Position numbers and translations under genes: made by a program. Shown here in pieces: positions 7,072 to 7,596 of a stretch of DNA of 7,596 bases. Numbering within the stretch: position 1 is the stretch's first letter; each line of letters starts with the position of its first letter. The notes below the pieces were generated by a model. The model saw only the letters and a program-made list of their open reading frames with translations, searched no databases and was not told the DNA's origin. The stretch spans positions 1-7,596 of the forward strand of contig JASHYW010000046.1 of the NCBI GenBank assembly GCA_030042885.1. Direction: 5' to 3'. Source of the DNA: Streptosporangiaceae bacterium. Lineage in GTDB: Bacteria; Actinomycetota; Actinomycetes; Streptosporangiales; Streptosporangiaceae.

Positions 7072-7596
7072 TCATCCCTTCACCGCACCGGAGGTCAGGC
7101 CGGAGATCACGAACTTCCGGAAGATGAAGACCAGGATGCCGATGGGCACCACCGCCACCACGCTGGCGGCGAAGATCGTGCCGTATGGGACCGAGTACAC
7201 CGAGCCGAACTCCGCGATGCCGACCGGGATGGTGCGGAAGTTGTTGACGCTCTCGAAGGTGAGCGCCATCAGGAACTCGGTCCAGCAGGCGGTGAAGCAG
7301 AAGATTCCGGCCGTGAAGACGCCGGGCAGGGCCATCGGCAGGATGATGGTCCAGACGGTCCGCAGCGGCCCGGCCCCGTCGATCCGGCCGGTTTCCTCCA
7401 TCTCCTTGGGGATGCCGAGCATGTAGTTGCGCAGGATCCAGATGGCGAACGGCAGGTTGAACGCTGTGTAGGGGACGATCAGCGCCTGGTAGCTGTTCAG
7501 CCAGCCGAGGTCCTTCATCAGCGTGTATAGCGGCGCGATGACCGCGATCTCAGGGAAGAGCGAGATCATCAGCAGCGTCACCATCAAGGAGAACTT
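7072..7596 (-). CDS. Carbohydrate ABC transporter permease, MalG type (N-terminus cut by window edge)
   Basis: This is the C-terminal 174 residues of an inner-membrane permease of the CUT1 family, which forms half of the sugar channel. The frame is open to the window edge. Since MalG-type proteins have about 280 residues, roughly 100 N-terminal residues lie outside. The conserved EAA loop that docks onto the ATPase is present at visible residues 65-92 (E-M-E-E-T-G-R-I-D-G-A-G, ending I-I-L-P-M-A-L-P-G). Hydrophobic helices lie around visible residues 4-24, 38-56, 84-111 and 138-160. The chain closes with I-S-G-L-T-S-G-A-V-K-G, the classic end of this family. Its partner permease and binding protein are probably encoded further right. 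The adjacent downstream ATPase gene fits as its energy-coupling subunit. Confidence 0.95.
   Translation of the reverse strand, partial: KFSLMVTLLMISLFPEIAVIAPLYTLMKDLGWLNSYQALIVPYTAFNLPFAIWILRNYMLGIPKEMEETGRIDGAGPLRTVWTIILPMALPGVFTAGIFCFTACWTEFLMALTFESVNNFRTIPVGIAEFGSVYSVPYGTIFAASVVAVVPIGILVFIFRKFVISGLTSGAVKG

Overview
The window comes from a high-GC Gram-positive bacterium, very probably an actinobacterium. The GC content is high, third codon positions are strongly G/C, two genes start with GTG, and the protein families (LacI regulators, UgpC/MsmK-type ATPase, membrane-anchored D-Ala-D-Ala carboxypeptidase, HAMP sensor protein) are typical of that phylum. I could not place it to genus.

Left part (1-3476), loosely packed. 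The window opens inside a leftward gene for a membrane-anchored serine D-alanyl-D-alanine carboxypeptidase (peptidase S11), whose C-terminus lies off the left edge. The 418 bases behind it (953-1370) hold no intact gene. On the minus strand they carry the degraded tail of an NAD-dependent epimerase gene overlapping the first 27 codons of an ECF sigma factor gene of SigJ type, which looks like the scar of a lost gene pair, plus a perfect 8-bp-arm palindrome. A rightward gene (1371-2462) then encodes a two-helix membrane sensor protein with a HAMP-like linker and a histidine kinase dimerisation helix pair. It has lost the phospho-acceptor histidine and has no ATPase domain. It converges, two bases apart, on a small leftward gene of unknown function (2465-2800). 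After that come about 676 bases with no convincing gene (2801-3476).

Right part (3477-7596), a compact leftward carbohydrate-uptake locus. In transcription order from the right edge: the C-terminal two thirds of a MalG-type sugar ABC permease, a MalK/MsmK/UgpC-type ABC ATPase, a strong hairpin terminator, a LacI-family repressor, and a PfkB-family sugar kinase (probably fructokinase) whose ATG overlaps the repressor's stop codon. A perfect ATAACGTTAT palindrome upstream of the repressor gene is a good candidate operator. The simplest reading is that a sugar enters through the ABC system, is phosphorylated by the kinase, and controls expression through the LacI protein. The exact sugar cannot be read from the sequence.

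I found no wholly new multi-gene system. The points most worth a second look are the histidine-less, ATPase-less sensor protein, the epimerase/sigma factor gene scar, and the palindromes in the gene-poor stretches.
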